64,000 nt of DNA from Ascaris suum. Its lineage: Eukaryota; Nematoda; Chromadorea; Rhabditida; Ascarididae. The DNA lies in the NCBI GenBank assembly GCA_013433145.1, contig CM024187.1:5410826-5474825 (forward strand). The letters run 5' to 3'. Shown one piece after another: positions 38,257 to 52,000 of the stretch; the first letter of the stretch is position 1, and every line of letters starts with the position of its first letter. Made by a program: the position numbers and the translations under genes. A model generated the notes under the pieces. That model was not told where the DNA came from. It saw nothing but the letters and a program-made list of their open reading frames with translations, and did no database searches.

Positions 38257-40332
38257 ATTTAAATAGGCAATTATTTCCGTCCCAACTATTTCCGTCACAA
38301 TTAGCAATTTTCAAAACTGCTGGTCGTACATCTTAGAAGAGAAAAAGAGAGAAAATATGGCGCCTTTATGATCGCTTCTCACAATCTAAAGCACGTCAAA
38401 AAATGAGAGGATGTGAACTGAGCCAAAACTCGTGACAGTTCGATCAGAAGTCCTTTCTTTATCTATCTGCGCATTCGCCTCGAATGACCAGGATCCTCTG
38501 CACGGCCGGACGGTAGTGGTACTCTCAACGCGACCTGGGTCGAATATGTGGTTTCAGCTTGTCCATCAGATCCTCCACCAAAGCAAGCAAACCCCATTAG
38601 AGTGAGGGAAAAACACTCACATATGCAAGCAGTGTTTTGGTTTCGAATACATCCCCTAAGTTACTGCCATGTTTAGTGAAGAAATTCGATCCGAGTGGCG
38701 TTTTGAACGGAATAAATCGAGTACCCCCCGAATCGCCTGCTTCACCGGACAATACTTGCACCACCTAAACAATGACGTTAAAGGAAAACAACAAAAAAAA
38801 AACACTATCAACGAACCTCCCGAGGAACAACAGCCAGTAAGGTTTTTAAAACAACTGGCCGATAAATTTTTATGTAGTGAATCACAAAAGACTGTGACAA
38901 AACTTCTTGGGAGGAATGAAATCCTTGCTGAATTCAAGTGAACGCAGTATGTGGAAATGTTGAATAAATATCGCACTTTCGTTTGTACGGATCACAGGCA
39001 CAGATAGCATAAGAAAAAAAGGCAATGAAAATGCATAAAAAGGAAGGGAAAGGATATAACGGAGTTCGAAAGCGCTGGTGAGGGGGTTTTCAAATTGAGG
39101 CCGGACACGGAAACAGCACATGACATCTTATAATTCATCTGAAATATAGCTGAACTTTGATGGCATGTGATTACTAATTCTATGGACCAAACAATACAAC
39201 AGATATTCGTATAAAAGTTGCTATATCTATCTCCCCCATTCCAGTAGCCTCTTCACCAGAACACACTCAAAGTTTACTTGATTAACTTACTGCACTCAAC
39301 CCCTCCCAGTTCCATTTCACTTCCACTTAACAATCAAATAACTGATCACACCTGCCTAAAATCACATTACTCATCACCACAAGCGCTTCCAACGTAAAAA
39401 AACAAGCTGAAAATAGAAAATAATTACCCTGGAATACATACCAGTCCCTGAGTATTTTTTGCCACTTTCTGTATTTTTTCCCCCCTTATTATTCACTCTC
39501 CCCTCTCTTCTCACATGAATCTGTATGCCTTCTTCCAGTTTAAGATCTCAGCTAGAATGCATTTAAACGAAGCGCTAAATCAGTGAATTATGGCGATGCA
39601 CAGAATGGGAACTACTAGCAAACAAGCCACGGTAAAGGCGCATCGCTTGTTGCTAATCCACCTTTACCACCTGTGGTGACAATTCGTCTCGGTACACGGC
39701 AGTCGCTTCTTCTATACAATTCCCATACCTTATCTCACTATTACGAACAGTTTCACAAATAACAAACAGAAGCTAGGTATGTTACCGTACCTTCCTTGTA
39801 CCCGCCACCGTGCACTTCTCACAATGAATGTTGACTGTTAAGACAAGTAAATGACGTCATATAATGGAGAGTGTGTCCTACTCCCACTAGAAGAGGAAAC
39901 ATGATCGCAAGCATTCGCTTGACTTTTGCCCACTCAAATTTACTAGAATGCTTGATTACTGGAAGAGGACTTGCGCCGAAAGATGTTTGCGCCATACAAC
40001 GTTACCACTTCATCGCTGCGTATTAAGGGTGTTACATTACCTGCGGGAATGCGCAGAAAAACTACTGCATCACCTCAAGTAGACAGAAAAATATTACTTT
40101 ACCAGCATGGCACGCCTCAGCGAGTGAGAAAATAATCGAGTCGACGAAGATGCTTTTTCCTCCTAATTGTAGACTAACCACGTAAACCGTAAGTATGCGC
40201 GGCAGTGGGCGATGAAATTTACTGGCAAGACAATCTCATAATTGACGTTTCCATCCTTTTAACTTGAGTTAGTAAAAGTGTCACGTTACAGTTCTCACTG
40301 CGCCAAGATTGCAGAAAACAAGGAACATTCAC
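38257..40332. other. No supportable gene; probable minus-strand intron sequence
   Basis: Only short unsupported frames on both strands, no repeats of note. If the candidate first exon at 40333-40445 belongs to pir-1, this is part of its first intron, and the exon with the conserved G-T-R-F motif should lie here or between 36.5 and 37.2 kb. I did not find it. Confidence 0.4.
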
Positions 40333-40445
40333 CTCTGCGGAAGTTTCCAATGACGACGACGGTGTGTGTCCGGTTCGTGGGACTTATGTTTCTTCGAGCT
40401 ATCGTGTCTGCGGTGTGACGCCTTCCTTGCACCACTGCATGACAT
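40333..40445 (-). CDS. Candidate first exon of a minus-strand gene (pir-1?), basic N-terminus
   Basis: From ATG (40445) the frame reads MSCSGARKASHRRHDSSKKH and ends ...THRRRHWKLPQR at an AG|GTGAAT donor, leaving two bases. A short basic, serine/histidine-rich leader just before the catalytic domain is typical of DUSP11/PIR-1 proteins, and orientation and position fit. The linking exon is missing, so assignment to pir-1 is inference. Confidence 0.4.
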
Positions 40446-42041
40446 AGCTTGTCGAGCTAGTCTACTGATCTCTGAAGTCAACAGCTTCAAAATGTGAGGC
40501 CAGCTGACTTCTGCAAACCTTGTGCTAAAACAATGCCGTTAGTTAAGAACTGAACTCAGTTCAAGAAGGACACTCCACTCAGCTTACTCAGGAAAAAACG
40601 TGAAGAACAAATCTGCAGCACAAACGAACAAGATACAAAGGTGAGAATCGAATATGTCCCATAGGCCAAAATGGTTAAAAATCATCCAAAATGAGTGCGA
40701 AATAGAAGCTCTTCTAGACCCTGCGCAGCAAAGGCCCAATCTTCTCGAGACATTCCTTCACCACAAGTCGCTCAGATTTTTTCAGGGCACCTTAAGCATG
40801 AACATCGACTTCGCTTTCAGTTGGCACCATTTAAAATCAGAGCACACACCAATCCCACATCATGATTCTGGATGTAAAACTTCCACTAAATATTGTTCCT
40901 GTAGGATTTTGCACACGTCGAAAAAATCATCGAGCATATTTTCCACGACTCGATTTTAACGGACGTATGGAGATTGCGCAATAATAATTAACTTCGGGGC
41001 TTTCTTCGTTCACTGTTGAAGAACGCAGTGATAAGGCATATCAGTAAGCCTAATACAGAGAGTGATGCCTCGTCAAATTATATTAAGGTTTGGTGTGGCT
41101 AGAGCAAAATCAGAAGGCCAAAAGCGATAAAAACTTCTAGCAACTTGGTCCAAGTCCCAGACTCAATCCTGCCCTGGAACTCAATGATGATACTTACGGC
41201 TAAGGGATGTCCAACCCGGTTGCAATCTTTTATTAAGTCAGTAATTGCGCCTAGCGTATCAAATCACTATTCGTGAAACTTTGGGACTAAAAGCTTCAGT
41301 CTCTAACGATGCAGTGTAGATTCCCCACTACCCAGCTTTGCTATGTTACATGCATGAAAACTGAATGCCGTAGAAACGTTAGGTTTGATCAACATTCTTC
41401 AACATCCTATCATAGCACGTCCTCGACCGTTGACAGTGATTTTTGTGGAGCTACGTTGCCACAACAATGACGTCCTTGTTTGACTGTAAAAGCCAGGCGT
41501 CGTGAAGTGATGGAATGCATCATTCCAGAGCTGTCTTGTTCACACCTGTCACGTTTACCTTTGAATGGACAATGAACAACTGAAAGAACACAAAACTTAT
41601 AGCATGCAATTCACATTGGCTTCAACCGCAGAAGTAAATGGTCTACTCAAAAAAAAAGCAGATGTGAAACAACAACGCACGCAGCTAAGACCACCTAACA
41701 GCTTACCAACATCCTCATCATCCTGAAAGCTTATTCCATGAACAACAACAAAAAAAACCCGCCACCTGCCAACCGAGTTCGCCACATCACTTCGTTATTA
41801 CTGTAACTGCGAAACGGAATGTTCGTTCCTGTACTTTGAAGGCCAATTCATTCCTTGAGCTACACCTAAAAAGCCGTTTATAGGGGAGATGCTCGGGCAT
41901 TTTACAATATCCTTGTGCAGGAACATCCTGCTGAATCAGTGGTTCATGGAGGCCTCGAATGAAGAAGCCCTTTGTCCGACGCAGATCTGGAAATTACCAA
42001 AATCAAAGGTTTCAATGACCTATTCCGTTTGTAACGTTTCA

Positions 42042-42250
<209 letters not shown>

Positions 42251-44874
42251 TATAATCGCATAAAGGTTTTTTTTTTTTAATTGAAAGTGTAAAAGGCTGC
42301 AGCTAACAATAACATGATACCGAGATATCATTGCTGAAGTGGTGTTCTTCATTCTGCTCACCTATCCCTTTTTAAGGGTTTCATGTCGGTCGGTCGCACG
42401 AGTTCGAGCAGTCGACAGTGCCTCCGTCTTTAATGTCTTAGAAAAAAGATGTTAGCTTGCGAAATGGACCCATCGCGAAGAAGTGTTTCTGATAAGGATA
42501 CGCTCTCCAAGCATCCACACCAAAAAAAAGTATTAGTTCTATAAAACGTGAGTTTGAAACGATTTTTCCCGCTTATCACAATCTATGAAACGTAATCTTC
42601 TGAGCAGTTTCGTTGCTGACGTGCCAATATCAAGTTTTTCTTTTTTCCTTAGCGACCATTTTCGTAATCGACTTTCTCACAACGAACACTTCAGAGGCAT
42701 TGACAGTATACATCTATTGAAGTGATACTGTTTTTTGACAGCACTACTGTATTCCCAGACTCGTACACGCATTTCTTTTTTCTTAGCTTATTTTGCTCAG
42801 CCTAGGCTGCTCTAGATTGCGGGAACGATGTGGGTGTTCTCTTTACTGATGAAAAATACTATCATCAAATTAGGGTCATCTGATGATAAACTTCTTTCCA
42901 AACGCAACAGTCGGACTTCGAATGTTGGATTCTGTAAAATACTTTCAAAAAAGGCATTCTTTTTTCCTGAATGCCGAGGAAACCGTTGCAGCGAAAAATG
43001 TTTTTTTCATGTTGACTTTGCATCACTGCTTTCTGGCTAAGAATGCGGTCCCAACATGAGTGGGACTTTGCAAGCCATCCTTATTGCAAAACCGCTGTGA
43101 ACGTAGACGTCAACGAAGTCCACTGATTTTCACACTTTTGGCATTTCTTTGTAAATTCTGTGGCAACTTTTAATATATGGACTAGCAATACTTTCCTCAC
43201 TGCATTTATCACCACTTTGTGCTTTAATTTTTGGCAGTGGAAATGAATGATCGCATTAATTGCAATAATTTGCATAATTTGTCGAGAACAAATAGGATGG
43301 ATTTGCAAGTAAACAGGAAGATGACTGTTCGAAATGAAATAGGGTGATAATTTCTTTTATTAGCGTTAATCACTGTGACTCATTTGACAGAGCAACGTTG
43401 ATCGTTCATTCGCTAAAGCGAACACGGTTGATGGACCTCGATCGCAAGAGCACAACTTCGGCACATTGAAACGCGTGCTACAAATTGGTACAAACGCAAC
43501 ATTTTAGTCAATGAATATCATGCCGTTATTTCGAAAGGGTTTACCTTCAATGAACTGATCTGATCTTAAAGTAATTTTAGTTAGGCTGATATGATCACAG
43601 CCTGAATATATAAATATTTACACAAAAATTAAACCAATTAGCTTCGAAATCTATAAGATGCTAGATTCTAGAATATAATTTTTTTTTTACACAGCTGAGC
43701 ACATCATTGGCATCTGAGAATATTGATTCATAAAACAGCAAGAAAAGTGATATGCTTGACGATTTTATCATGCGCAATTGAGAAGGTAAACGTGGCAAAC
43801 CGCATGCAGGCTTACATTTAAGTATGGAGCGATCGTCTAGTGATAAAAGACGTTCGTTCTTCATTGAAAACGTCTACAAAACACCGACCTATCGCTAAGT
43901 AAATATATCATTGCCGTCTCAAATCTAAATGAAGACACTCGCTGGTCAAAGGATCGACATTGTGGTGTGCGTGCAATTGATCATCTATAGATATAAGAAC
44001 AACTGTGTGTGTTTAGATGCATATCTATTTGTACCATATAAGGATATGAATGTTGACAACCGTGAAAGTATTTCCTCCTTTTGAAAAATTCGCTCCGAAT
44101 ATTATTGAGAAGGAGAAGTGCGAAACTATATCCTCGCGATAACAAAAGTAACATGCGTTGATTCATTTATTTGTTAAGATAATAAACGGTTTAGACCGTG
44201 ATTGCTGAAGGTCGTCCATGGAATCACTGGCAAACAGCCAACTTAACCACCGTTTAATTGTGTACGAATGTCTATGCTCCTGCAGCTTAGTCAAGTCACT
44301 TGGGCACCCCAAACAATTCGTTCATGAAATTCCGTGCATTGGACACAAAACAACTCACTGCAATCTTAAAGGCGGTTAGGGAGTGGGGAAGTAGCACGGA
44401 GGGAAAGTATTTCATCAGTTAGGAAGCACTCCTGAAAATGCAATAAGGCTTTTTGACCGCAGGCCATGCGATTTTTCCCACAGAGGTCCGCACAATCTTC
44501 AAGTTGTGCTTTGTCAGAAAGTGTAAAACAGGTTCTAAAAGTGATTCCCCAGTACTTGATAAACTGATATCACGTTTTTGAACGGTTTATTGGACATTCA
44601 TCAAGAACCCACTTTTTTCTTTCATCAGTGCTAAATGCACCAAACGGTAATTCAAAAATGTTGCAACAGCTGGCGCCTCGGTGATCGCTTCATTTCTAGT
44701 TTTGGCATGTGGCCTTTGCAATACAGAGCATGAAGATCACTCAGTAGCAGTGGCAACAGTCACTAACAGACGGTTCTATGCTTCGTCGGAAAACCCGAGC
44801 AATGTTCTCTTGTTGCTTTCTTTGTATATCATTAAGGAAACCACTCGGCTCACTTTTTGATACAGAAGGCATGC

Positions 44875-44900
44875 AAAAAAAAAAAAAAAAAAAAAAAAAA
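44875..44900. repeat. Poly(A) run of 26
   Basis: An uninterrupted run of 26 A. It could be the tail of a retroposed sequence, but I see no recognisable retrogene or target-site duplication to its left, so plain homopolymer expansion is as likely. Confidence 0.9.
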
Positions 44901-46392
44901 CAGACATCAAACATGTGGTCCATCTCCTTCAAATTCACCGTTTTCATTAAGTACGATCAATTCATTTCAGCATTTAAAATAGACGTCCACTGGTGATGAA
45001 CAGTGGTCGAAGCAGAAAGAACGTTTGTGCTTATTATGAGCGCGTTTTTGATGAAGCAAAAAAACGACTGCATCATATCAGCGATGCTCTATTCCCACTT
45101 GTGAAGCATGCGTTGAAATCGAAGAAACACCGCTTTGTTTGCCAAGTAGTGCTTTTCACCAGTTGCACTTTCGCATGCCTCCTGCACTTGCCCTTTCCTT
45201 GCGTCCTTCCCATTCCATCTCGAGAATTCTGTATAATACGTTTTGGCTAAAAAGCAGTTGCTTAAGGCGGTTGCCTAGCCACCCATGTCCGTGCATTATG
45301 AAAAATCCGACATTATTTGCCTCAATCTTTTTTTTTAATTTGTAAATTTTGTTTCTGCAAGTAGGCGGCGTGTTCTTTATGCAAGCCGATATGTTTTACT
45401 TTGTCATCCATGCGCATCGAATTGAATTAACAGAGCGTATATCTTCATGCACGCATATAAATGTTCTTCGTACGACCACTGTACCGTAGTTCTCATTTGT
45501 TGCTTGTTGGTTATTTTACTTCTAATTTTCATTTCTCAGGGATGAATACTGTGAAAGAAATCTATAGCCTGCTACTGCGCTCTTGTACGAATATATGAGG
45601 CAGGAAGCGAAGGATTCTGCCATTTGAAACTCTCCAATCTGTATACTTGAATCTGTTACCCACCTCTTAGAAAACACTCTGCACTTTCGCAATCTGAAGA
45701 GACATTAATGTGAGAGATATCTATTTCTCAACAAGAGCACTGTGTCTGTATGATGAATATAGACATCATTATCAGTGCGCAGGAATGCCAAGAGTGTGTG
45801 CATTCGGCGCAGTTGCCAGTGAGGTCATGAAACGCAGTTGCGAGCGCATTCCGCCCTTTATCAGCTTCATCGAAGTCTCGAGCATACGATGAAACTATCT
45901 TCATTGGCAATCTCAGACGATAATGCAAGCATCCTGAATGCTTTCAGCTATTTAGCTCTCTCGTCACCCTTTGTTTGCATCTAGCAACTTCTCTGAATCG
46001 TTACCTCTCTACAGTGCAGTCATATTAGGTAAACTTTGTGCGGATGTTTCGGAATTTTAAAAGAGCCTTCTGAAGTGACGAAAACTGACACATGCGCATT
46101 TCATCAGCGGCCTTGCGTTCAAAAATTACTGCTAATAGGCGGTACATCGCTTTAGTTTTTATTTTTCATATGTGAGAACTCAACTCAGAATTAGTCGTCT
46201 CCGTAAGGAAGGAGAAGGCTGACATAGAGAAAGGAACACGTGAGCACGTTCATGGCATTATCTTGATTCGTGGCGTCAGCGTCACTTAGACTGGGAAACA
46301 TCAACGAGTATTTGAAGTGCGTTTAACGGTCGTTAGCGAGAGCCGAATCGTTGTGGCGTCGTCGTTTTCTCAAACTCCTTTCCTGTGTGCAG

Positions 46393-48103
46393 TGGCGAGC
46401 GTTTCCTATCTGCGTCGCGCTCGCAGCTCGTTCATTCGTCAGTTGATGTGCGCCCCACCGTAATCCAGTGCCCATCAAAGATAGCTGTTCGTCGAAACTG
46501 CTCCGGCAACATCCTTAAACGCTGCACCTTCGATGAGTACAGCACTGGTTGCTTCCAGCAATGCATAATCATCGGGCGTTCTTCTTCCTCGAATCACAAA
46601 TGAGTTCCTTGTTGTGGTTTTGGGGCACCAATTGCTCTTTTTTGTGATGCAACAATAACTGTTCTTTTGTTATCCTCCATGTCTCCCCTGTCCAATGAAC
46701 AATTCTTCTTAAACCCACCCCTCCCCTTCCAGAAACGAGTACATTTCAGCACTCCAATCTTGAGTGGAAGTAAAAAGAGAACAAAAACTGCGACGATTTG
46801 ATGTTTTTTTTTTTGCAGCACATCATCATAACATGAAATATAACTTGTGTGCTATAAGTTCAGTTTTCATGTACTATACAAATCGTTCCATCTTTTTAAA
46901 CTGTGTAGCTGTGCAAACTGCAAAACAGTTAAAACCTCCGCCTCAAGAAAGCCTCCCTTCAAACCCTTCCAACCCTCTCCCTTTTTCTTATACGCTTGTC
47001 GTTGATAAATATTCTGAGGCTGAGAAAACTGCTCTTCCCAGTAATCCTTTCGTAAAATGAAAGAAAATTCACAGACTTGTGCTTTCGCTATCGACAAGCT
47101 TTCTGCTTTGTGATGTGCAGCGATGAGAATATTGCTGAGTCATACCTGGCCGTTAAAACCGCTAGTTGTAAAAGCTTCCAAGATGATGATGGTAGCATTA
47201 TTTGGAGAAAGCAGGTGAATAACTGAGCAACAAAATGTTTGATGTTGTCAGCAAAGTCTTTTAGACCATATGCTTTTTTATCCCTGTTTGAATGAACCCA
47301 ATTGCAGTAAGCATGAATTTTAGGCTCGGCCTGAATCCTCTTAGCGGAAGGCAGTTGCTGTTGGCCTTGATAGGTGGGATAGCGTTATGAACTGTGAACC
47401 GGTGTATAGAATAGAGTTTTGAAATTTAATGAAAAGCAACACAGATGATGTATAAGACGGTATATATAAAATGCTTTCAAGGCGTAGATTTTGGCGACCA
47501 AAGATCTGATTATCACGAAGAACATCGATCCAAAGTTGCTTTACCAAGAAATAACTATAATACTCCCAGCACAGTAGCAATAAGCTTCACTGTATTATTA
47601 CGTACATTATATGAAAGGTTTATTGTGGAAAATTCGAGACTGGTTCTGTGATGAAACACCCCAATTTGGGAGATAAAACAGCAGTTGGGGGATGTGTGGA
47701 CCGCTGAGAAATTACTGAGCTATTCATAGAACACTACGAGCAGAGGTACTGCAATCAAGGTGACAAATTCCAGCAAAGCAGCATGCGGTTGATGCATTCA
47801 TTGCGTAGCTTTTGGTGAAACGGCGCAAACTTTGTGTGAGGAAGTCGTAAATGGAGAGGTTAATCGGCGGTCTAAAGTGGATCGTAAAGGAAACAGTTTA
47901 TGATTGGAGAGCAAAGCAGTTTCGCGAACGCTCATGCACAACAGCTTTTCCAGCCAGCCATAGCTCACGACGCCATAAAAGCGCTTTCCCAACAACAATC
48001 TCTAACTGCGCCAGCTATGCGCTTAACCACCCTATACAATCAAACTGCACACTTCACTGCACTCGACCTTCCTTCATATTCGCATCCACTCTTATCGGTG
48101 TGA
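46393..48103 (+). CDS. Unrecognised + strand gene, three tentative exons
   Basis: Tentative exons: 46393-46536 (acceptor TGTGTGCAG, donor GTACAG; VIQCPSKIAVRRNCSGNILK then RC, cysteine-rich), 47121-47214 (acceptor ATGTGCAG, donor GTGAAT; DENIAESYLAVKTASCKSFQ then IIWRKQ) and about 47894-48103 (QQLFQPAIAHDAIKALSQQQ to a TGA). The first two join in phase (two bases plus one). The last is glutamine/alanine-rich, as in C-termini of transcription factors or RNA-binding proteins. An AATAAA follows 300 bases after the stop. That all three belong together is inference; an exon may be missing between 47215 and 47893. No family is recognised. Confidence 0.4.
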
Positions 48104-48403
48104 CAAAAATTTAAAAAACCGCATCTTTCACTTCACTCTGCTATGTTAGGGCATTCTCATTCGATGCAGTTACTATGAATGGTGCGCTCACTGCTTGTAT
48201 TATATTGGCCCCTTATCTCCTACTCCTCATTCCTCACATCTCCTCCCCATTCTTCTTTCATCCCAAGAGGAGAAGTTTGCCAGCATAATTTGCTTTATAC
48301 TAACATCGCGCCGCGCGTTTTAGCACTTCTCCTTCGTGTATGGAGCGTTCACACCTCTCTATCCTTCTTTGCTGATATTTTTTTACCTCATTGCTATTAA
48401 TTC

Positions 48404-48409
48404 AATAAA
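48404..48409 (+). terminator. AATAAA polyadenylation signal
   Basis: Canonical hexamer about 300 bases after the TGA at 48103 and about 440 bases before the start codon of the BTB-zinc-finger gene. It marks the probable 3' end of the upstream + gene. Confidence 0.55.
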
Positions 48410-48802
48410 ATCTCTCAACTATATTCTGAAAAATTTGTCTACTTGATCAGAAGTGTTTTGCTTCTTTTGATAGAGGCATTTCGTGAAAAATCCCCATGAA
48501 AATTTCAACATTTTTTTCTCCCTTAAAAGTCCCACTTGTGCGATTCTTAGATGGCTGTAAACAAATAGTGTTTGGCGCATGAAAGTGTTTATTGCTCTCT
48601 AGCAGTTGAAAATTATGAACGGTGAGCGACAAACTTGCAGGATATTTTCTTTGAGTACTACCACGACGGAAATTATAGTAGAGTTGAACGATACGCCTGG
48701 AGATGGCAGCATCAGAATGAACTCATCTCGCTTTGAATGTCTCTCTTGAATACTCCTGCATATTATATATTTTGGCAACAAAAAGATTCAGACGTTTTAT
48801 TT

Positions 48803-48820
48803 CATACAGTTCAGTTTCAG
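48803..48820 (+). promoter_or_regulatory. Probable acceptor (cis or spliced-leader) in front of the BTB-ZF start codon
   Basis: CATACAGTTCAGTTTCAG ends 30 bases before ATG 48851, with no in-frame coding upstream. In nematodes such a TTTCAG just before the first codon usually receives the SL1 leader. Confidence 0.5.
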
Positions 48821-48850
48821 AAGTGTTGCTGTTAACATTCACTTGATAAA

Positions 48851-49072
48851 ATGCCAGTTCGATGCCATACGCCTACAGTGCTGAAAGCAAACGAATTCGG
48901 CGTCACATTAGCTTCACGTCTTCAGCAATTACGTAAGGATGGAGACTTTGTCGACTGCAAGATACGTCTCAAGACAGCCGATGGACATTCGAAAGAACTC
49001 CACGCTCATAGAAATGTGCTTGCGTCTGGCAGCAATTTTTTCAAAGAGGCATTCAGAATGAAAGTTGAGAAG
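48851..49072 (+). CDS. BTB-ZF exon 1: N-terminal BTB
   Basis: Seventy-four codons from ATG. LASRLQQLRKDGDFVDCKIR then HAHRNVLASGSNFFKEAF is the BTB core (F-x-D-C-x-(I/L), H-(A/K)-x-(R/V)-x-(V/L)-L-A-(S/A)-x-S-x-(F/Y)-F). Donor GTGCGA, phase 0. Confidence 0.93.
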
Positions 49073-52000
49073 GTGCGACTTTCTTCAGCAGATTTTGCAA
49101 TCGTTTTTATGCATTCTTTCCATAATATGCTAAATTCAATTTGGTAGAGCTTTAAGCGCATGAACTCGAGACTCGATCCCGCTGAAAAAGCTTTCTCTCT
49201 GCTTCACGATCCTCTCTCGTCTAAATCGCCTACCACTCGCCATCTCTCCCAATGGTCCCTCAACCGTACAATGTGCACGCTGCTACATGCGAATAAGTGC
49301 TACTGGTGGGAGAATGGTGCAGGATTTCATGGATGTCTCAATTTTGGCACTTCAGGAGGAGCACACAGAAATAACTTTGACAATGAGCAACGATGGCGCT
49401 GTCTCGTGCTTCGAATCTTTACTCGATTTCCTGTACTGTGGATCACTGGACACTTCAAAGAACGATACCAACCATGTGAGCCAGACTTAAATTCTTCTAG
49501 GGCTTATCATTACGTTACCAATGAGTAGTAAACAAATGTTGTGGACTAATTCAAATGCGAGGTACTCTTTTTGGGTAGACCATCAATATAACTAACTGGT
49601 TTTACTTTGAGGAGAAAGAAAGAAAAATTGGAGAATATGTGCTTTCATTGTATTTTCTCAAGCACTCTTTAGAAGTACGTTGTTTGGTAAATTGCAGTGA
49701 TGCTACTCGAAAAACCCTTAATGTTTACTGGGGCTCTTTGATGTGTTTGCAGCACTTAGTTGGCTAAAATCGTTCGAATTAGGATAGTTGGCTAAAATCA
49801 TCCAGATCAGGACAGTTGGCTAAAATCATCAGGATGGTAAGCGCAACCTGGAAGATTGCTTGTGAAAGTGTACGTGCTTTGACAAATGCAGGGAGACCTC
49901 TGTTTGTATTGTATTATATAAATCGTCAAACGATGCGCTTATACATTAAAGTTTACTCACTGCTGAAAAATGCTACATTTGCCAGGAATACAGCTACTTT
50001 TTGACTATTGTGGATCAGTAGGTAGAACGTAGCGTGGTGCTTGAAGTGCAGAATGAATGAGGGGTGCTAAATAGCCCATCCATAATGCCAATGTTTTACA
50101 AGCTTCGTAAACTGTGATGTTCTGTATAGAATAGATTAGCACCTGATGTTAAGCGGACAAGAGCACATTTTGCTCAGTGTTCAACGAACGACGAATGAAG
50201 AGAATTGCTTTGCAGATAGAAACTTGAGATTGCATGTTATTTGAGAATGAAATCTAAGAGAGCAACGGCACTGCGGTCACGTAGCTGTAGTTGTCTACTT
50301 GGAAACAGTAATTTATGCCAGTATAATTTGCAGTTGATGCAAATCGCAAAAATCTATCAAATGAAGGAGGCAGAGGAAATACTGCAACCCTATTGCAGGG
50401 AACCGACACCACCATCTACTGCTTCTTTACCAAGTAAGCATTATAGCACGCTGTTGACGTTACTGTCGGCTGCTTTGACCGTTGGACAAAGTACTGACCA
50501 GTTGTGAACATGAAAAGCGCGGATGCAATACTGTAAATCCTGTAAATGAAGCCAGAGAGTGATGGGTGAAGATGAAGTTTTTGGAGTAGAGTTCATTGCT
50601 CATGAATCTATGGAAGTTAGAAATAAAGAAGAAGAAGTTCGACACTATAAATTACAACTCACTACCGTTATTATTCACAAACGGAAACAAGTGGTACGTC
50701 AACTATCGTTCCGTTCATAGTTTTGAGACCTAATGCGATTGCAGCACTACCGTTTTCGAGTGTGTTGTTTCCTTCTCAGTCAGCCACATTGGAAGCACTC
50801 ATGAGCGGCTCTGCGATTTCCAATTCAGCTCTCATGCAAAACTGCAACGCACTGGTATGTACTCTACGATGCTTTTTTAATAAACCCTTGCAAAAAAGTA
50901 GACATTTTGGGTCTTCTATCTGACGTCATCAAGGACTTCATTAGCTTAATTGCCGTAGCTAACTTCAAATTTAACCTAATGATGAGGTATTTCGCTGCAC
51001 TTCAGCATGACAAATCAGGCAGAGTAAGGCCGCAGAAGAAGAGTACATCATTAACGCAGCAGCTATGCTAAGTTTAAAATTTTGGATGGCTTTTAAGGAG
51101 GTTCAAATGCAACTCGCCCGCCTAACCGCTCAGAGGTTGACGCAACAACCGCTTCTTGCTCCACAGGTTGCTTTCGTTTTACTCTGATTTCTTTCCCTAA
51201 AAAGTTTTCGCATCCGAAATATGTGTATGGCACTTCAAGAATCAGTTGCTTTTCAAAGATAGTGGCATGAACTAAGGGTCTGAACGTTTGAAACGGATTC
51301 TGTAGCAAGTGCCACCTGATTCGCATTTGTTCCAAAGTGGTGCCAACTTTTCGTTAAAATTTTGCTCAATCTATACACCCGCATGCATAAAGTGTGTGAA
51401 GAATCGAATTCTATTCATCTTGCTAATTGCGTTATTTGTTATTGGCATTATTATTATTATATGTAAGTAAAGTGGATGGAGTTTTACGAAATCTGATGCG
51501 TTTTCCTATTCGCTTTCACTGCTATACGAAGAGGTCGTAGAATGTATAAAGCAAAAGAAATTCCGCATTTCAGAAAACAACTTCGTATAAAACGTATAAA
51601 GCTTCTAAAGAATTGCTGCTTCATATGACAACTTTTGTTCACTCTTGTGCAAGACTGATAAAACTTTCAGCTCTTCAGTAGCATCCTGCCACAATTTTCA
51701 CCGTTTAATTTCCTACCAACTTCATGGCCGCTTCTCGCCTCGTTACGTGCTGACCCACCGACCACATCTTCGAGGAAAAGGAAGAAGGCGGTACTATAAG
51801 TTCCTGTTTGCAAAGAATGTTGATCAATGTTTTCATATAAACGAGTTAGTTGGTGGCGAAAATCCAAAAGGAAGTTAATTAAAAATTGCTTGCATCTCAG
51901 CAAAACTTTCGATGAAGAAATAGGTGTTTAAAAAGTTTTAAATATCGTTTTTTGGTGTGTTTTCCTTTTCGCTTTCATTGATGAACGAAGAGGTCGTAGA

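Noticed and set aside
44993..45250. 85-codon frame with hydrophobic end as a membrane protein gene
   Set aside because: No homology, no acceptor or leader signal at the start, and the hydrophobic part is short and cysteine/proline-broken.
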